Origin: Leptospira barantonii
Lineage (GTDB): Bacteria; Spirochaetota; Leptospiria; Leptospirales; Leptospiraceae
Direction: 5' to 3'
Assembly (NCBI RefSeq): GCF_002811925.1
Contig: NZ_NPDS01000001.1
Coordinates: 711,001 to 775,000 of the forward strand
DNA: 64,000 nucleotides
The stretch's first letter is position 1. Each line of letters opens with the position of its first letter. Both the position numbers and the translations under genes were made by a program. The notes under the pieces were generated by a model, which saw nothing but the letters and a program-made list of their open reading frames with translations, was not told where the DNA came from and did no database searches. Below are positions 36,168 through 56,794 of the stretch, piece after piece.

Positions 36168-36825
36168 TTTACCACCCGGGTAAACGCTCCCTCTCTCATT
36201 TCATAGATTGTTTTTGCGTCGAATGCGAGATTCATATCATGAGTTACTAATAGAATTGTAAGTCCTCTCGAGTTGAAATCGTAGAGAAGATTTCTTACGA
36301 GTTCGCTGTTCTCCGGATCCAAATCCCCGGAAGGTTCGTCTGCGAGAAGAAGTTCCGGTTCGTTGATGAGGGATCTTGCGATCGCGGTCATCTGGATTTG
36401 TCCGCCGGAAAGTTTACTTGGATAACTCTTTCGAATCGACTCGAGTCGAAGACTTTTGATGAGGTATTCGCATTTTTCCAAATATTCTTTCGGGCTGAAT
36501 TTTCCGACAAGAAGCGCGGGGAGAAGGATATTCTCCTCCACGTCCAAGTGAGGAAGAAGTTCCGAAAATTGAAAGATCAGTCCGATGTTTCTCGCGCGGA
36601 AATTGGCGAGGTTCCCGCTCGACATATCGCTTACCTTTGTGGTGTCAAAGTAAACTTCTCCCGCAGAGCTGGTTAACATTCCGGTAATCATGGATAAGAG
36701 CGTGGTTTTTCCCGAGCCGGAAGGCCCGACGATGGCGACATAGTCGGATTGGTTCATGTCGAAGGAAACACCGTTGACTGCCTTCGATTTTCCGTATTCT
36801 CGGGAAAGGTCGTTGATGCGAAGAA

Positions 36826-36829
<4 letters not shown>
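36164..36829 (-). CDS. ABC transporter ATP-binding protein (LolD/MacB type)
   Basis: This is a 221-residue ATPase. Walker [10 protein letters not shown] is near residues 35-43, the Q-loop is in [18 protein letters not shown] near 86, the signature [15 protein letters not shown] near 140, Walker [13 protein letters not shown] near 160-171 and the H-loop VTHD. Sequence type is that of LolD/FtsE/MacB ATPases, which power lipoprotein release or mechanotransmission and not bulk uptake. The usual QR after the signature is QM, a small deviation. It overlaps the FtsX-like gene by four bases, which marks that as its partner. Confidence 0.88.
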
Positions 36830-37365
<536 letters not shown>

Positions 37366-37464
37366 ACAAAAAGATTGATTTTATCCCAAGACCGGATAAA
37401 TACCCGGACCAATTCTCGAGATTTTATCCATTTACTAACTGGAACCTGAAAGAAAAACAAAAAA

Positions 37465-39036
37465 ATGATCTTCGTCATTCTTGTCGCCATTGGAATCATT
37501 CTGATTGTTGCGTTTGGATCCTTTTTGATCCAGACCAAGAAAGACGCTTTTGAAAAGGCTCTGGCCCTCGCCGCGATGGGTAACTTCGTGGACGCCCGAG
37601 TTATCATTCGGGATATTTTGGACAATTCTCCCTCGAACGTTCGGGCGCATTACGTCATCGCTAAAATCTACGCGATGGAAGGTGATACGACCAACGAGGC
37701 CCGTCACCTCGAAAAAATCAAAAAAATCGGCGCTTATGAAAAGGGTATCAACGAGGTTGCGGTTTCCAATCGGATCGCGGATATTTATTATCAACAGGAT
37801 TTATTCGAAGAAGCGCTATTTCATTATTTAGATACCGTCACGATCGATCCCGAAAATGCGGAAGCCAACGTAAGAATCGGTTTTATGGCCCTCGGTCAAA
37901 AAGAATTCGCGATTGCGGATCGTTTTTTAGGAAAGATCTCGAACGAAAAAATCAAAACGGCTTCCATCTTTATCGGTAAGGGAGTTGTCTCCGCGGTTCT
38001 TCGTAAAGGAAATCCGGTGGAATTCTTTGCAAAGGCTTACGAGTTGGATCCCGCTTCTCCGGTCGGCGGGTTTTTATATGCGCTTAGTTTGACTCGGGAT
38101 TCTAAATACGACGAAGCGATCAAGGTTGCGAACTCGGTCGCGGATCTCATCGAAGACGATTATGTTCGTTATACGATCTTTCAATTTTTGATGTGTTGTT
38201 TTATTCTCCAGAGAAATTTAAACGAAGGTCTCAAACATGCGAGACTTTGTATGGAGATGGCGAGAAACAGCGGTTGGAAACAGGAGATGATAGATTCCGA
38301 CGTTTACTTTTCTTTGTTGGCGGTCAAACTCGGAAAACTGGAAGAGGCGAGCGAGTATCTCATCGAAGCCGAGTCGGAAAGAATCGACGACGTAAGAATT
38401 TTGGAACTTGCGAATTACAAGTTTCAACTTGAGACGAAACGAATCGATGCAACTAAGGCGGGTCAGAGTGGATTCTCCTTGGACGATGAGATCGGCAGAA
38501 TCTTCGGCGAACTTTTTCCTGTGGAACGTTTTTACGAACTCTCCGGTTTAAAATCTTCCAAGTCTTTTCATATCAAGGGAATCTTGGACGATCAGGGGAA
38601 TAAACTTCTCGCGGACGTTTCAAAAATCGGCGTCGGGGTTTTGGATCACTATCGTCAACTCAAAGGTGTTGAATTTAAGAATCTTTGCGTTCGAATCGTG
38701 ATGGCTTTGAATTATACCGTGAGTCGGGAAGTTCCCAACAAAGAAGGGGACGGTCTCAATCTTACGGGCTTATACAAAACCGATAAAGAAACTCGTTCTC
38801 TTTTTAAATTCCGCAAATGGAAGGACGCGAAAATTTCGGATATCTTTCTTCGGGATACGATCGGTCAGTTGAAGGAACTCGGCGTCGATAAGGCTTTTAT
38901 CGTGGGTGACGCGGAGTTTACCGAAGGCGCCAAGCGTTTTCTTACGGATAATTCTTCCTTGCTCAATGTGATTTACGGTAAGGATTTGGAAGAACTTTTG
39001 AAAAAAGCGCTTCGTTTGGAAGCAAAGGGCGCGTAA
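37465..39036 (+). CDS. Membrane-anchored TPR protein with degenerate Mrr-like C-terminal domain
   Basis: The protein has 523 residues. One membrane helix at residues 2-22 anchors it, with the rest probably cytosolic. TPR repeats cover about 25-330. The C-terminal 140 residues follow the pattern of Mrr_cat restriction-endonuclease-like domains: [56 protein letters not shown] and LEELL. The catalytic QxK of that family seems to be KxR (FKFRK), so nuclease activity may be lost. I infer a structural or nucleic-acid-binding role. It is divergent from the FtsX-like operon. Confidence 0.7.
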   Translation: MIFVILVAIGIILIVAFGSFLIQTKKDAFEKALALAAMGNFVDARVIIRDILDNSPSNVRAHYVIAKIYAMEGDTTNEARHLEKIKKIGAYEKGINEVAVSNRIADIYYQQDLFEEALFHYLDTVTIDPENAEANVRIGFMALGQKEFAIADRFLGKISNEKIKTASIFIGKGVVSAVLRKGNPVEFFAKAYELDPASPVGGFLYALSLTRDSKYDEAIKVANSVADLIEDDYVRYTIFQFLMCCFILQRNLNEGLKHARLCMEMARNSGWKQEMIDSDVYFSLLAVKLGKLEEASEYLIEAESERIDDVRILELANYKFQLETKRIDATKAGQSGFSLDDEIGRIFGELFPVERFYELSGLKSSKSFHIKGILDDQGNKLLADVSKIGVGVLDHYRQLKGVEFKNLCVRIVMALNYTVSREVPNKEGDGLNLTGLYKTDKETRSLFKFRKWKDAKISDIFLRDTIGQLKELGVDKAFIVGDAEFTEGAKRFLTDNSSLLNVIYGKDLEELLKKALRLEAKGA

Positions 39037-39112
39037 AGGCGCATAACGTTCCTTTGGCGCGTTAGTTCGTCGTGCTTTTTGTTAGGCTGTGTTGTTTGTG
39101 TTCGTCGGGTTT

Positions 39113-39652
39113 TTAGTCCGGATACCAATCTCTGTAATCTAATGTGTAGAATAGGGTATCAGGTTCGCATTGGAGCCTGCGGATTACTCTGTTGTTCGTT
39201 AAGTCGAGGTGGAGGATATAGTTGTAATTTCGGTGGAACGTGGGAACTCCCGCGTTCAAAGTATAAAAGATAGAATCTCCAACCCCTGCCAATTCCAAAC
39301 ACAACAAATAATTGAAAAGAAAACAACGCGACACACCATGAGCCTGAGCCAACGCACCGAACATTGTCCAACTCCCGGGACTCAAACGAACGTTGATTCG
39401 TTTCATTTTGGATTTTCCCGGGCTCGGCTGATAAAGGGTTCGTCCCGCATTCTTCCCTAAACGTTTTTGAGCCGAGAGAAATTTCCCATAAGTCCTTAAC
39501 ATCTGAGGAATTTTCTTCGGAAGTTTGCGAATCTCATCTTCCGAAAAACGAAACAACATATCTTCCGAAAGCAACAATGTCACAGTTTCCATACAATCTT
39601 TTTGAAGAGTGGAACGAATCTCTTGATCCGCGTCGAGTAGTAGATATCCCAT
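39113..39652 (-). CDS. DUF1564 family protein (Leptospira paralogous family)
   Basis: The protein has 179 residues. The block GRTLYQP, then [33 protein letters not shown], is typical of DUF1564, a family expanded in Leptospira. The middle resembles a ribbon-helix-helix or similar DNA-binding segment ([14 protein letters not shown]), so a regulatory role is possible but unproven. I chose ATG 39652 ([12 protein letters not shown]) because family members, as I recall them, begin that way. An open frame continues 48 codons upstream to a TTG. Confidence 0.8.
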   Translation of the reverse strand: MGYLLLDADQEIRSTLQKDCMETVTLLLSEDMLFRFSEDEIRKLPKKIPQMLRTYGKFLSAQKRLGKNAGRTLYQPSPGKSKMKRINVRLSPGSWTMFGALAQAHGVSRCFLFNYLLCLELAGVGDSIFYTLNAGVPTFHRNYNYILHLDLTNNRVIRRLQCEPDTLFYTLDYRDWYPD

Positions 39653-39853
39653 ACCGAATTCGGTTCTCGAAACGAGTATCGAAAGCGTATAATCTCCACC
39701 CAACTCCACAAAAAAAGAATACAAAACGTGAAAAAAACGATTCACTTCACATTCCCTTTCATTCAAAGAATGGAAAACAGATCCGAATAAAAACAAAACT
39801 TGATTCGACTTTACGATCGATTCTCAGAGACTGGACCCGGGTCCGGATTTCTT

Positions 39854-40581
39854 ATGCGCGAAAAGATGACATATTTTTTGGATCGGCTTTGCCCGACTCA
39901 GAACCTTGCGCGGACCCATGCACAACGTCCTGCAAAGGGATCGTTATACCTCGTACTAAAAAAAACACAACTTTCGATCGGCGCCTTCCTACTGTTTTCA
40001 TTCTCCCTAATCATTTCGTTTTCTTGTAAGACGATTTGGACGACGACAGAATCGGACCGGAACGCCGCGTCCGCAGAACAGGAACTTTTTCTTTCCAGAA
40101 CGGATCTGAAAAGCCCGGAAATTGGGGCCGGAAAGGTCTTTCTCGCGGGTCATACCGGCGACCACAGCAAGGACACGCCCGAAATTCTCCAGTTGATGAA
40201 AACCCTCGTAGAAGAAACCGTCGCCAAGGATTTTTCCAAACTTCCGGACCGAGTGTCTCCGAAGGACGGATTACTTTTGGATTTGAAAGGAATCTGGACC
40301 CGAGAAGAAATCAAAAAGGAACTCTCCAAAAAAGGAAATTATTTCGAGACTTATTTTTTCGACCGAGAACTTTTAAAAAAACAAAAGAATTCCGAGAACG
40401 TAAGAACGGTTCGGGATTTGTTTTTGCTGTCGGGTGGGATTGAGATAGAGTTTTATTACGAAAGTATGACCGAATGCGAATTAAAACTTAGATTTAAAGA
40501 TAACATAGAACTGGAGAAGGAACTTCTCAATCCATACTTTAAGAAAGTGCAGGGAAAATGGTATCTTCACAGAATGTTTTA

Positions 40582-40582
<1 letters not shown>
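39854..40582 (+). CDS. Putative lipoprotein upstream of efflux genes
   Basis: This protein of about 242 residues has a hydrophobic stretch IGAFLLFSFSLIISFSC ending in a plausible lipidation Cys. The N-terminal region before it is unusually long (about 38 residues), so the true start is uncertain; ATG 39854, ATG 39866 and TTG 39800 are all in frame. The mature part is helical and charged, with no family I recognise. Its stop overlaps the ATG of the TolC-like gene by one base (TAATG), so it probably belongs to the efflux operon. Confidence 0.6.
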
Positions 40583-42045
<1,463 letters not shown>

Positions 42046-42067
42046 AAAAACGTCCCCGGAGATTCGT

Positions 42068-43249
<1,182 letters not shown>

Positions 43250-43269
43250 GAATTTTGCGTGCGCCCGAA

Positions 43270-43290
43270 CGCCTGCGCTTCGCGCAGGCG
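43270..43290. terminator. GC-rich hairpin after the adaptor gene
   Basis: A perfect 9-base stem (CGCCTGCGC / GCGCAGGCG) with a TTC loop sits 20 bases after the adaptor stop. There is no T-run directly after it; a T-rich stretch begins about 20 bases on. It is probably the end of the efflux operon. Confidence 0.6.
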
Positions 43291-43312
43291 GACTACACAA
43301 TCCCCCGACAAG

Positions 43313-43356
<44 letters not shown>

Positions 43357-43364
43357 TGTTTAGT

Positions 43365-43976
43365 ATGAAAGACCTGACAGACAAGCAACAGGCTGTTCTT
43401 ACGTTCATCACTGCAATCATCAAAGAACGAGGATTCCCGCCAACGATTCGAGAAATCGGAGACGAATTCGGAATCACCGCAAAAGGCGCTTACGATCATC
43501 TCAAAGCGATCGAAAAAAAGGGTTATCTCAAGACCGCTAAAAATCAATCCAGAGCGATCGAACTCATTCGTCAAAGTCCGATGGAATCTCTTCCGGTGCA
43601 GGCAACGAGTATTCCGGTCATCGGTCAAGTTGCCGCCGGTCTTCCGATCTTTGCGGAAGAAAACATCGAGTCTTACATTCCCGTTCCCGACGAGATGGCG
43701 AAAGGAAACGTTCCTATGTATGCTCTTCGTGTGCAGGGAGATTCCATGATCGAAGCGGGAATCAACGACGGAGACATCGCGATTATCGAAAAAAGAGACA
43801 TCGCGCGCAACGGAGAAATCGTAGTCGCATTGATCGACGACGAGGCCACGTTAAAAGTATATTATAAAGAACAGGATCAGATTCGTCTCGAAGCGAGAAA
43901 TCCGAAATACAAACCGATCAAGACCAAGAAAGCGGTCGTGATGGGAAAGTTGATCGGCCTATATCGAATTTACTGA
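43365..43976 (+). CDS. lexA: LexA repressor, SOS regulator
   Basis: This is a 203-residue protein. The winged helix-turn-helix is at about 1-65 (PTIREIGDEFGITAKGAYDHLKAIEKKGYL). The self-cleavage site Ala-Gly is in QVAAGLP near residue 90, the nucleophile Ser in GDSMIEAGINDGD near 127, and the general-base Lys in ATLKVYY near 164. All residues needed for RecA-stimulated autocleavage are present. ATG 43365 gives the usual MKDLTDKQQ start; a TTG three codons upstream is in frame. Leptospira genomes can carry more than one LexA-like gene, so its regulon is not defined here. Confidence 0.95.
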   Translation: MKDLTDKQQAVLTFITAIIKERGFPPTIREIGDEFGITAKGAYDHLKAIEKKGYLKTAKNQSRAIELIRQSPMESLPVQATSIPVIGQVAAGLPIFAEENIESYIPVPDEMAKGNVPMYALRVQGDSMIEAGINDGDIAIIEKRDIARNGEIVVALIDDEATLKVYYKEQDQIRLEARNPKYKPIKTKKAVVMGKLIGLYRIY

Positions 43977-44014
43977 TTGACAGAGAGGGAAACTCGACTG
44001 AAACTTCGGACAGA

Positions 44015-45683
<1,669 letters not shown>

Positions 45684-45685
45684 AT

Positions 45686-47465
<1,780 letters not shown>

Positions 47466-47471
47466 TCCAAA

Positions 47472-47496
47472 AGAATTTTAGAATATTCTAAAATTC

Positions 47497-47497
<1 letters not shown>
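47472..47497. terminator. Perfect 26-base palindrome between convergent genes
   Basis: The half-site AGAATTTTAGAAT is followed at once by its exact inverse. It lies between the stops of pssA and the convergent outer-membrane protein gene. As RNA it would fold into an AT-rich hairpin in either direction. It may be a bidirectional terminator, or a protein-binding palindrome, as its core recurs at 24611 and 59892. Confidence 0.5.
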
Positions 47498-48926
<1,429 letters not shown>

Positions 48927-48930
<4 letters not shown>

Positions 48931-50066
48931 CGTACACTCTTTGAAAAACGAGAAGAATTTCGAACCCGTTTGCGATCCGGATCGGCTCCGCGTTTTCGTA
49001 GATCCGGATTCTTCTTTCTCAAAAGAAAAAGAATTTTAGATCGATTCTTTTCATCGAGGGAGTTTATAAAAACCGAATATTCTTCCCTGGAACGGGAACT
49101 TTCTTGGGAGATCTTCAAGGCGGAAGAAAGAGGAAACCCGGCCGACAACAATTCCTGAACGGAAAGAAAAACGACCGCATAACGTGCGATCGGCGAAAAC
49201 GCGGAAGTATCTTTTCGGAAATTAGAACCGGATCTTTGCGAACGATAACTTTGGGAATCGTCTTGGTCGGACGATCCGTTCTTACGTTCTTCTCCAAGTC
49301 GCGCCGGTTCTTGCGCGTGCTCCGGTTCGCGCTCAACAAAACCGAACTTCCAGCTCAAAGAAGAATTTTCATTCTGAAAATTCTCCATTGGACCTGTCCG
49401 CGCTTGATCCGCAGAACCCACCAAGTCCGTTTGATTTCCGAAAAACGAAGAGAAAAAATTCTCCAGAGAACAACCGATTCCCAACGTGAACCGATCTTCG
49501 GTGCGAGCGTCGCTCCAAGTTCTCGAAACTCCCAAAAACAAACGAAGCTCGTCGTTTAACGGAGAATAAAACCACGCGGAAACATTTTTGAAGTCAGAGC
49601 CGGTCTTACCGAAGAGTTGAATCGATTGTCGTTTTGGAATTTCGAGATGGATTCCGAACACAACGAGGTCCTTTTCGCTTTTTTCCCAACCCGCAAACAC
49701 GGAAGGAGAGGGAGAATTCTCCCCCGCAAAAAAAGAATACTGAAGCCCCGCATAACTTTGATGAAGAACCGAATGTTCTCGCGGTAAACCGCGATGGTTC
49801 TCGTATAAAAACGAGGTTTTCCAAAGATGATTCTTACTCGGATTCCAAATCGGAAACTCGAACCAAGCTCCGAACGAAGGTGGAAATTTCTTTCGGCTTT
49901 GTCCCAGACTTCCGAACGCGAAACCGGAGTTTCTCTGGATCAAAAAAAAGGAAGAATCTAAACTCGATTCAAAAACGGATGATTTTTCCGCGACGTTCTG
50001 TGCGGCTAACGGCGCATAGACGATGAAACATAGAAAAACGAATGGATAGAATTTTGTTTTTCCCAC
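48927..50066 (-). CDS. Putative exported protein B, barrel-like with basic C-terminal tail
   Basis: The protein has 379 residues. A signal peptide (1-22, ending PLAAQ) leads to a beta-strand-rich region at about 30-215 (GLQYSFFAGE, LRLFLGVSRTW). A Gln/Ser/Asp-rich linker (about 235-280) and a helical, Arg/Lys-rich segment (RYAVVFLSVQELLSAGFPLSSALKIS) follow. The ending RFSKSVR is not a typical barrel end, so the C-terminus may stay in the periplasm. Function is unknown. It is translationally coupled to barrel protein A. Confidence 0.65.
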
Positions 50067-51293
<1,227 letters not shown>

Positions 51294-51300
<7 letters not shown>

Positions 51301-52049
51301 AAAGTTTACCGATTCTCTGGATTTTAGTGAGGCGAGATTACGCCTTACAATTCGCAGGAAGTTCTCTCGGTATCTCTTGGATGCTCGTTCAAAATCTAAG
51401 CATCATTCTCATTTATACGATCGTCTTTTTATTTCTCAATTTAAAAGGAAATCCCGAATCCACTTCGGATTTTATAGGCTACGCGTTCAGCGGGCTTTTG
51501 TTCTGGGTTCCTCTTCAGGAATACATGATCCGAGGAACTTCGATTCTCACCGAAAACCGTCAACTGATCAAAAGATCCCCTTTGGGTCCGGAGATTTTTC
51601 TTTGGATTCCGTTCGTTCAGATGTTCGTTCACTTCGCGGTCACCGCGGTTCCGGTCCTGATCGTTTTGAGCGTTTTAGGAAAATTGAATGTGGTTTTGTT
51701 TCCGCTTTCGATTTTTGTAATGTTCGGGGTCGGTTATCTTTTGTCTTTTGTGGAAGGTTATTTGGCGCGGGCGAACGTAATTCTGCGGGACATCACACCT
51801 CTGATCCGTCTGATCTCCCAATTCTTCTTTTGGTCCCTGCCGATTTTGTATTTATCCTCCGGTTTTTTACATTCGATCAACGTTTGGAATCCGTTGAATT
51901 TTCCTCTCGAGTTGTTTCGTTTCGTTTTGTTAAACGACTTCGTTCCCGTGTTTCATTGGAAAGAATTTCTTCCCTGGGCCGTTTTTTTCCCTTTGATCGG
52001 AATTTTAAGCCGATCCAAATTTCATTCCGTCATCTTGGATCATCTTTGA
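51294..52049 (+). CDS. wzm: ABC-2 type polysaccharide/lipid exporter permease (Wzm-like)
   Basis: This is a 251-residue integral membrane protein with six hydrophobic segments. The N-terminal motif LVRRDYALQFAGSSLGISWMLVQ matches the amphipathic gate helix of Wzm/TagG/KpsM permeases, and the stretch FWSLPILYLS near residue 180 is also typical. The start is GTG 51294 or the following TTG 51297, both overlapping the radC stop. Its stop overlaps the TTG start of the ATPase gene. It probably exports an O-antigen-like or other lipid-linked glycan. Confidence 0.85.
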
Positions 52050-53245
52050 ATCTCAAAGTAGAAAATCTAAACAAGGTTTATACCGGATTCAGCGGACCGG
52101 GGCAAAGGATTCTGAACGTTCTTACTCTCGGCTTTTTGGGAAACGACGTACGATACGACGCGCTGAAGAATATAAACTTCGAGGTTTCTCCGGGTGAAAT
52201 CGTGGGTTTGATCGGGAGAAACGGAGCGGGCAAGTCCACACTCTTAAAGGTTCTTACCGGTGTTTCGTCTTACGCGTCCGGAAAAATTCTCAAAACGGGA
52301 ACGTTACGATCGATCCTCGAACTCGGAGTCGGATTCAATCCCGAACTTTCGGGACAGGAGAATCTTTACTACAACGGTCTTGTCTGGGGACTCAGTCCGA
52401 AAGAAATCGCAGAGTCGATGGACGAGATTTTCGAATTCTCCGGTTTAAAAGAATTTAAGAATATTCCAATCAAACAATATTCTTCCGGGATGGTGATGCG
52501 TCTCGGATTCGCGCTCGCTACGTTTTCAAGACCGGACATTCTCATCGTGGACGAGGCGCTCGCCGTGGGCGATGCGAGTTTTCAACAAAAATGTCTACAA
52601 CGTTTCCGTTCTTTTCAAGAACAAGGAACCATGACATTAATCGTAAGTCACGATCTCGAACTTTTAAAATCGGTTTGTTCCCGCGTTTTGATTTTGGAAA
52701 AAGGAAAACTGGTTTTCGACGGAGATCCGGTCGAAGGTTTTCGGGAATATATGCAGATCATCGCGGACGCGGGAACGGAACAAGAATCGGTTCTTCCGTT
52801 TCAAAACGATTCTCCTTTGGAAAACGTTTCCGTCGGTTTAAAATATAAGGGCCAGACGAATCCGAAAATTCTCCCCGTGAGCGCCGAGGTGGAAATCCAA
52901 GTCCGGGTGAAATTCAAAAAAGAAATTCCGGATCTCACCGTGGGATTTCACATAGACGACGCGCGCGGGATTCGAGCGTTCGGAACGAACACGTATCATC
53001 TCGGGAATTCCCTCAAAAATATCCGTGCGGGCGAATCGGTCTGTGCCGAGTTCCGACTTCCACTCAACTTTTCGGCGGGTAAGTATTCTCTGGGGATCGC
53101 CCTACACGAAGGCGACAATCACGTCGGAAACAGTTATCTTTGGAAGGACGGAATTCTTTCCTTCGAGCTGGAACGTCTGGATCTGCCGAAATTCGAAGGC
53201 GCGGCCTGGCTTCCGGTCCAAAGCAGTCTCAAAAAAGACATCTAA
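52046..53245 (+). CDS. wzt: Polysaccharide ABC transporter ATPase with Wzt C-terminal domain
   Basis: This is a 399-residue protein. The nucleotide-binding domain is at about 1-245, with Walker A GLIGRNGAGKSTLL near 60, signature QYSSGMVMRLGFAL near 145, Walker B ILIVDEALAVGD near 170 and H-loop VSHD. Residues about 265-395 form a beta-sandwich like the Wzt carbohydrate-binding domain (VSAEVEIQVRVKFKKEI, then GIRAFGTNT), which recognises a capped glycan end before export. I took TTG 52046, overlapping the permease stop; a reading that continues upstream from 51236 would run through the permease in another frame and is spurious. Confidence 0.88.
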   Translation: MNLKVENLNKVYTGFSGPGQRILNVLTLGFLGNDVRYDALKNINFEVSPGEIVGLIGRNGAGKSTLLKVLTGVSSYASGKILKTGTLRSILELGVGFNPELSGQENLYYNGLVWGLSPKEIAESMDEIFEFSGLKEFKNIPIKQYSSGMVMRLGFALATFSRPDILIVDEALAVGDASFQQKCLQRFRSFQEQGTMTLIVSHDLELLKSVCSRVLILEKGKLVFDGDPVEGFREYMQIIADAGTEQESVLPFQNDSPLENVSVGLKYKGQTNPKILPVSAEVEIQVRVKFKKEIPDLTVGFHIDDARGIRAFGTNTYHLGNSLKNIRAGESVCAEFRLPLNFSAGKYSLGIALHEGDNHVGNSYLWKDGILSFELERLDLPKFEGAAWLPVQSSLKKDI

Positions 53246-53299
53246 CCCCCATTTATTTTTCTTTCTCGGTCGGGAAAGAACGGAATTCTGGTTCTCAAT

Positions 53300-54610
<1,311 letters not shown>

Positions 54611-54658
54611 AATCGGCGGTTTTGTCGACTCGATACGCGAACGTTTTAAATACTCGAT

Positions 54659-56638
54659 TTATTTTCGTAGCGGGAACGGCGACGTTCCCCGCATCCCTTT
54701 GATTCCGTTTTCGAAAAATTCTCCATAAGAATAACCGAATATACTCGATTCTTCATGTTCAAAAGGGGAGAATGCGATCGAGTTTCCGAGGGACATTCCC
54801 AGGGAATACATCAACGTTGCAGTGGCGACGCCTCCGGTTCTCAGGTCTATGTTTACCGATCCGGTTGTCGCGGAGCTTTGAAAATAATACACTTTTCCTT
54901 TTCCGACCTGCGAAAGTCCGCTGGCAATCGGGTCCATAGCCGCAACGAGGATATCCGATAAACCGTCCCCGTTGACATCCTGCATGTTCGCGAACGAACC
55001 GAAACCCAAACCAGCACCCGCGCCCGTAATGGTGGAATCTGCGCTTCCACCCGTGCTTAAATTGACGCTCTGAATCCCGGAACTTCCGGAACTTTGAAAC
55101 AGATAAACGTTTCCGTAATTGTTCGTTGCTTGATTCGCTGTGACCAGAAGATCCGCGAATCCGTCCCCGTTCGTATCACCCGAAGTAACAAAGTTTCCGA
55201 AAGAACAATTGTTTCCTCCGTTGCACGTGGAAGTCAAAGGACCGATGAACGTTGCGTTCGGAGTCGAAGAAAAAGGCGCGGTGGAGCCGCAGTTGGAAAG
55301 ATATACGAACGCCGCTCCCTGATTTCCGTTGTAGCTCGAAGCGCCCACTCCGAGATCCGCGCAGGAATCTCCGTTGAAGTCGGCTAACGTTATGGCGCTA
55401 CCGAAGCTACAGGTTCCGGAACAGGTCGGCGTCGGAGCGAGAAGATACTGAGATGTTACGGGTAACGTGGTTCCGTTGGAGATATAAACGTAGACCCTTC
55501 CTTGACTGGAGCTGTAAGACGGAGCGCCCACGGCCATGTCCGTATAACCGTCTTTGTTGATATCTCCGAAAGCGGTGAATCCGTAGTTATCCGGCGTCGC
55601 GATTGAAAAAGTGATATCTGCGATTCCACCCGTGCTCAAATCCTTGGATGAAACTCCGTTGTTTCCGGCGCTGTAAAAAGTATAACCCTTGCAGTTGTTC
55701 CAAGGTGAGGTGAGAATCGCGTCGTCGTAACCGTCTCCGTTTACATCCGCGCCGTTGACAAAAGAACCGAGACGGTCTCCGCCGTTCTGACCTTTTAGAA
55801 ACGTACTATAATTTCCTCCCGAAGCCAAGTTCTGATTCGCGATTCCGGTCTGACCGGCACTGTGAAAGATAAACGCGTGTCCGATGGTGGAAAAAGAAGG
55901 AGCCGCCTGACTTCCCACGAGCATATCTGCGTAACCGTCTCCGTTAAAATCTCCGACCCCGACTCGATCTCCGAAAAAGGAACTTCCGACCAATCCGTCC
56001 GTAATGATCGTATCGGGTGAAGTCGAAGGTATACCCGTATCGGCATGTGTTAAAAATACGAGAGAATAACCTTGCACGGAATTGCCCGGAGAAACAGAAA
56101 GAATCACATCGGGATAACCGTCTCCGTTGGTGTCACGGTTGACTCCCTTCACGACTTCGATTACCTTCTCCGCAAAAACTTGTCCGAGTGCGTTGTAGAT
56201 TCTTACGGAAATCTTATGTTTGCTTCCCAAGGCCCAATGAGTTCCCGTAACGGCTTGTGCGGGCAACGCGTATCTCCAAGTGGAATTGACCACGGCCACG
56301 GCGGTCGGAGGACCGTCATCGATGGAAACGGAAACGTTATCGTAACCGAAAGCAGTCTTACCGACTAAGAAGCCGGATTGAATCGCGGATTTATCCACGA
56401 CATTTGAAATCGAAATCGCGTTCTGAGAATTGAAGTTTAAGATCGAAAGCCCTTGAAAAAAAACGTTCAAAGAATGATCGGGACAAAGATGATTGTGCCC
56501 CCCGCTCAAACATTCGATCGGAGGTTGATAGAACGGGTTGGACCAACAGTGCACGAAAAAACAAACGCATGAGGAAATTAGAATACGTTTTAGAAACAGG
56601 AATTTGTATTCGGATTTCGATAAAGCCTCGGGTTTCAT
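54659..56638 (-). CDS. FG-GAP repeat lipoprotein, integrin-like beta-propeller
   Basis: This is a 659-residue putative surface lipoprotein. The signal ISSCVCFFVHC places the lipidation Cys at about residue 31. An Ig-like region at about 60-165 is followed by seven FG-GAP-type repeats, each with a calcium loop: DTNGDGYPD, DFNGDGYAD, DVNGDGYDD, DINKDGYTD, DFNGDSCAD, DTNGDGFAD and DVNGDGLSD. Seven blades would close a propeller like that of alpha-integrins. It may bind host or cell-surface ligands, but the role is unknown. Loops contain Cys pairs (PTCSGTCSFG, TCNGGNNCSFG). It converges on ugd. Confidence 0.87.
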   Translation of the reverse strand: MKPEALSKSEYKFLFLKRILISSCVCFFVHCWSNPFYQPPIECLSGGHNHLCPDHSLNVFFQGLSILNFNSQNAISISNVVDKSAIQSGFLVGKTAFGYDNVSVSIDDGPPTAVAVVNSTWRYALPAQAVTGTHWALGSKHKISVRIYNALGQVFAEKVIEVVKGVNRDTNGDGYPDVILSVSPGNSVQGYSLVFLTHADTGIPSTSPDTIITDGLVGSSFFGDRVGVGDFNGDGYADMLVGSQAAPSFSTIGHAFIFHSAGQTGIANQNLASGGNYSTFLKGQNGGDRLGSFVNGADVNGDGYDDAILTSPWNNCKGYTFYSAGNNGVSSKDLSTGGIADITFSIATPDNYGFTAFGDINKDGYTDMAVGAPSYSSSQGRVYVYISNGTTLPVTSQYLLAPTPTCSGTCSFGSAITLADFNGDSCADLGVGASSYNGNQGAAFVYLSNCGSTAPFSSTPNATFIGPLTSTCNGGNNCSFGNFVTSGDTNGDGFADLLVTANQATNNYGNVYLFQSSGSSGIQSVNLSTGGSADSTITGAGAGLGFGSFANMQDVNGDGLSDILVAAMDPIASGLSQVGKGKVYYFQSSATTGSVNIDLRTGGVATATLMYSLGMSLGNSIAFSPFEHEESSIFGYSYGEFFENGIKGMRGTSPFPLRK

Positions 56639-56794
56639 GGTCGATCGCTCTAACGACCATCTGAGGCCGAAAAACGGAATTTAGCCAAGGAAAAATCCTA
56701 GCTGAATCAAAAAATTATTTTCAAGAGGAAAGATCGACTTCGCATTAAACGGAAGCGCAAAATGCGCGTTATACTCGATCGCTGGTTCGAGGGA

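Noticed and set aside
39833..39844. 12-base palindrome GGACCCGGGTCC
   Set aside because: It is isolated, lies in or beside the uncertain start of the lipoprotein gene and has no second copy seen; likely chance.
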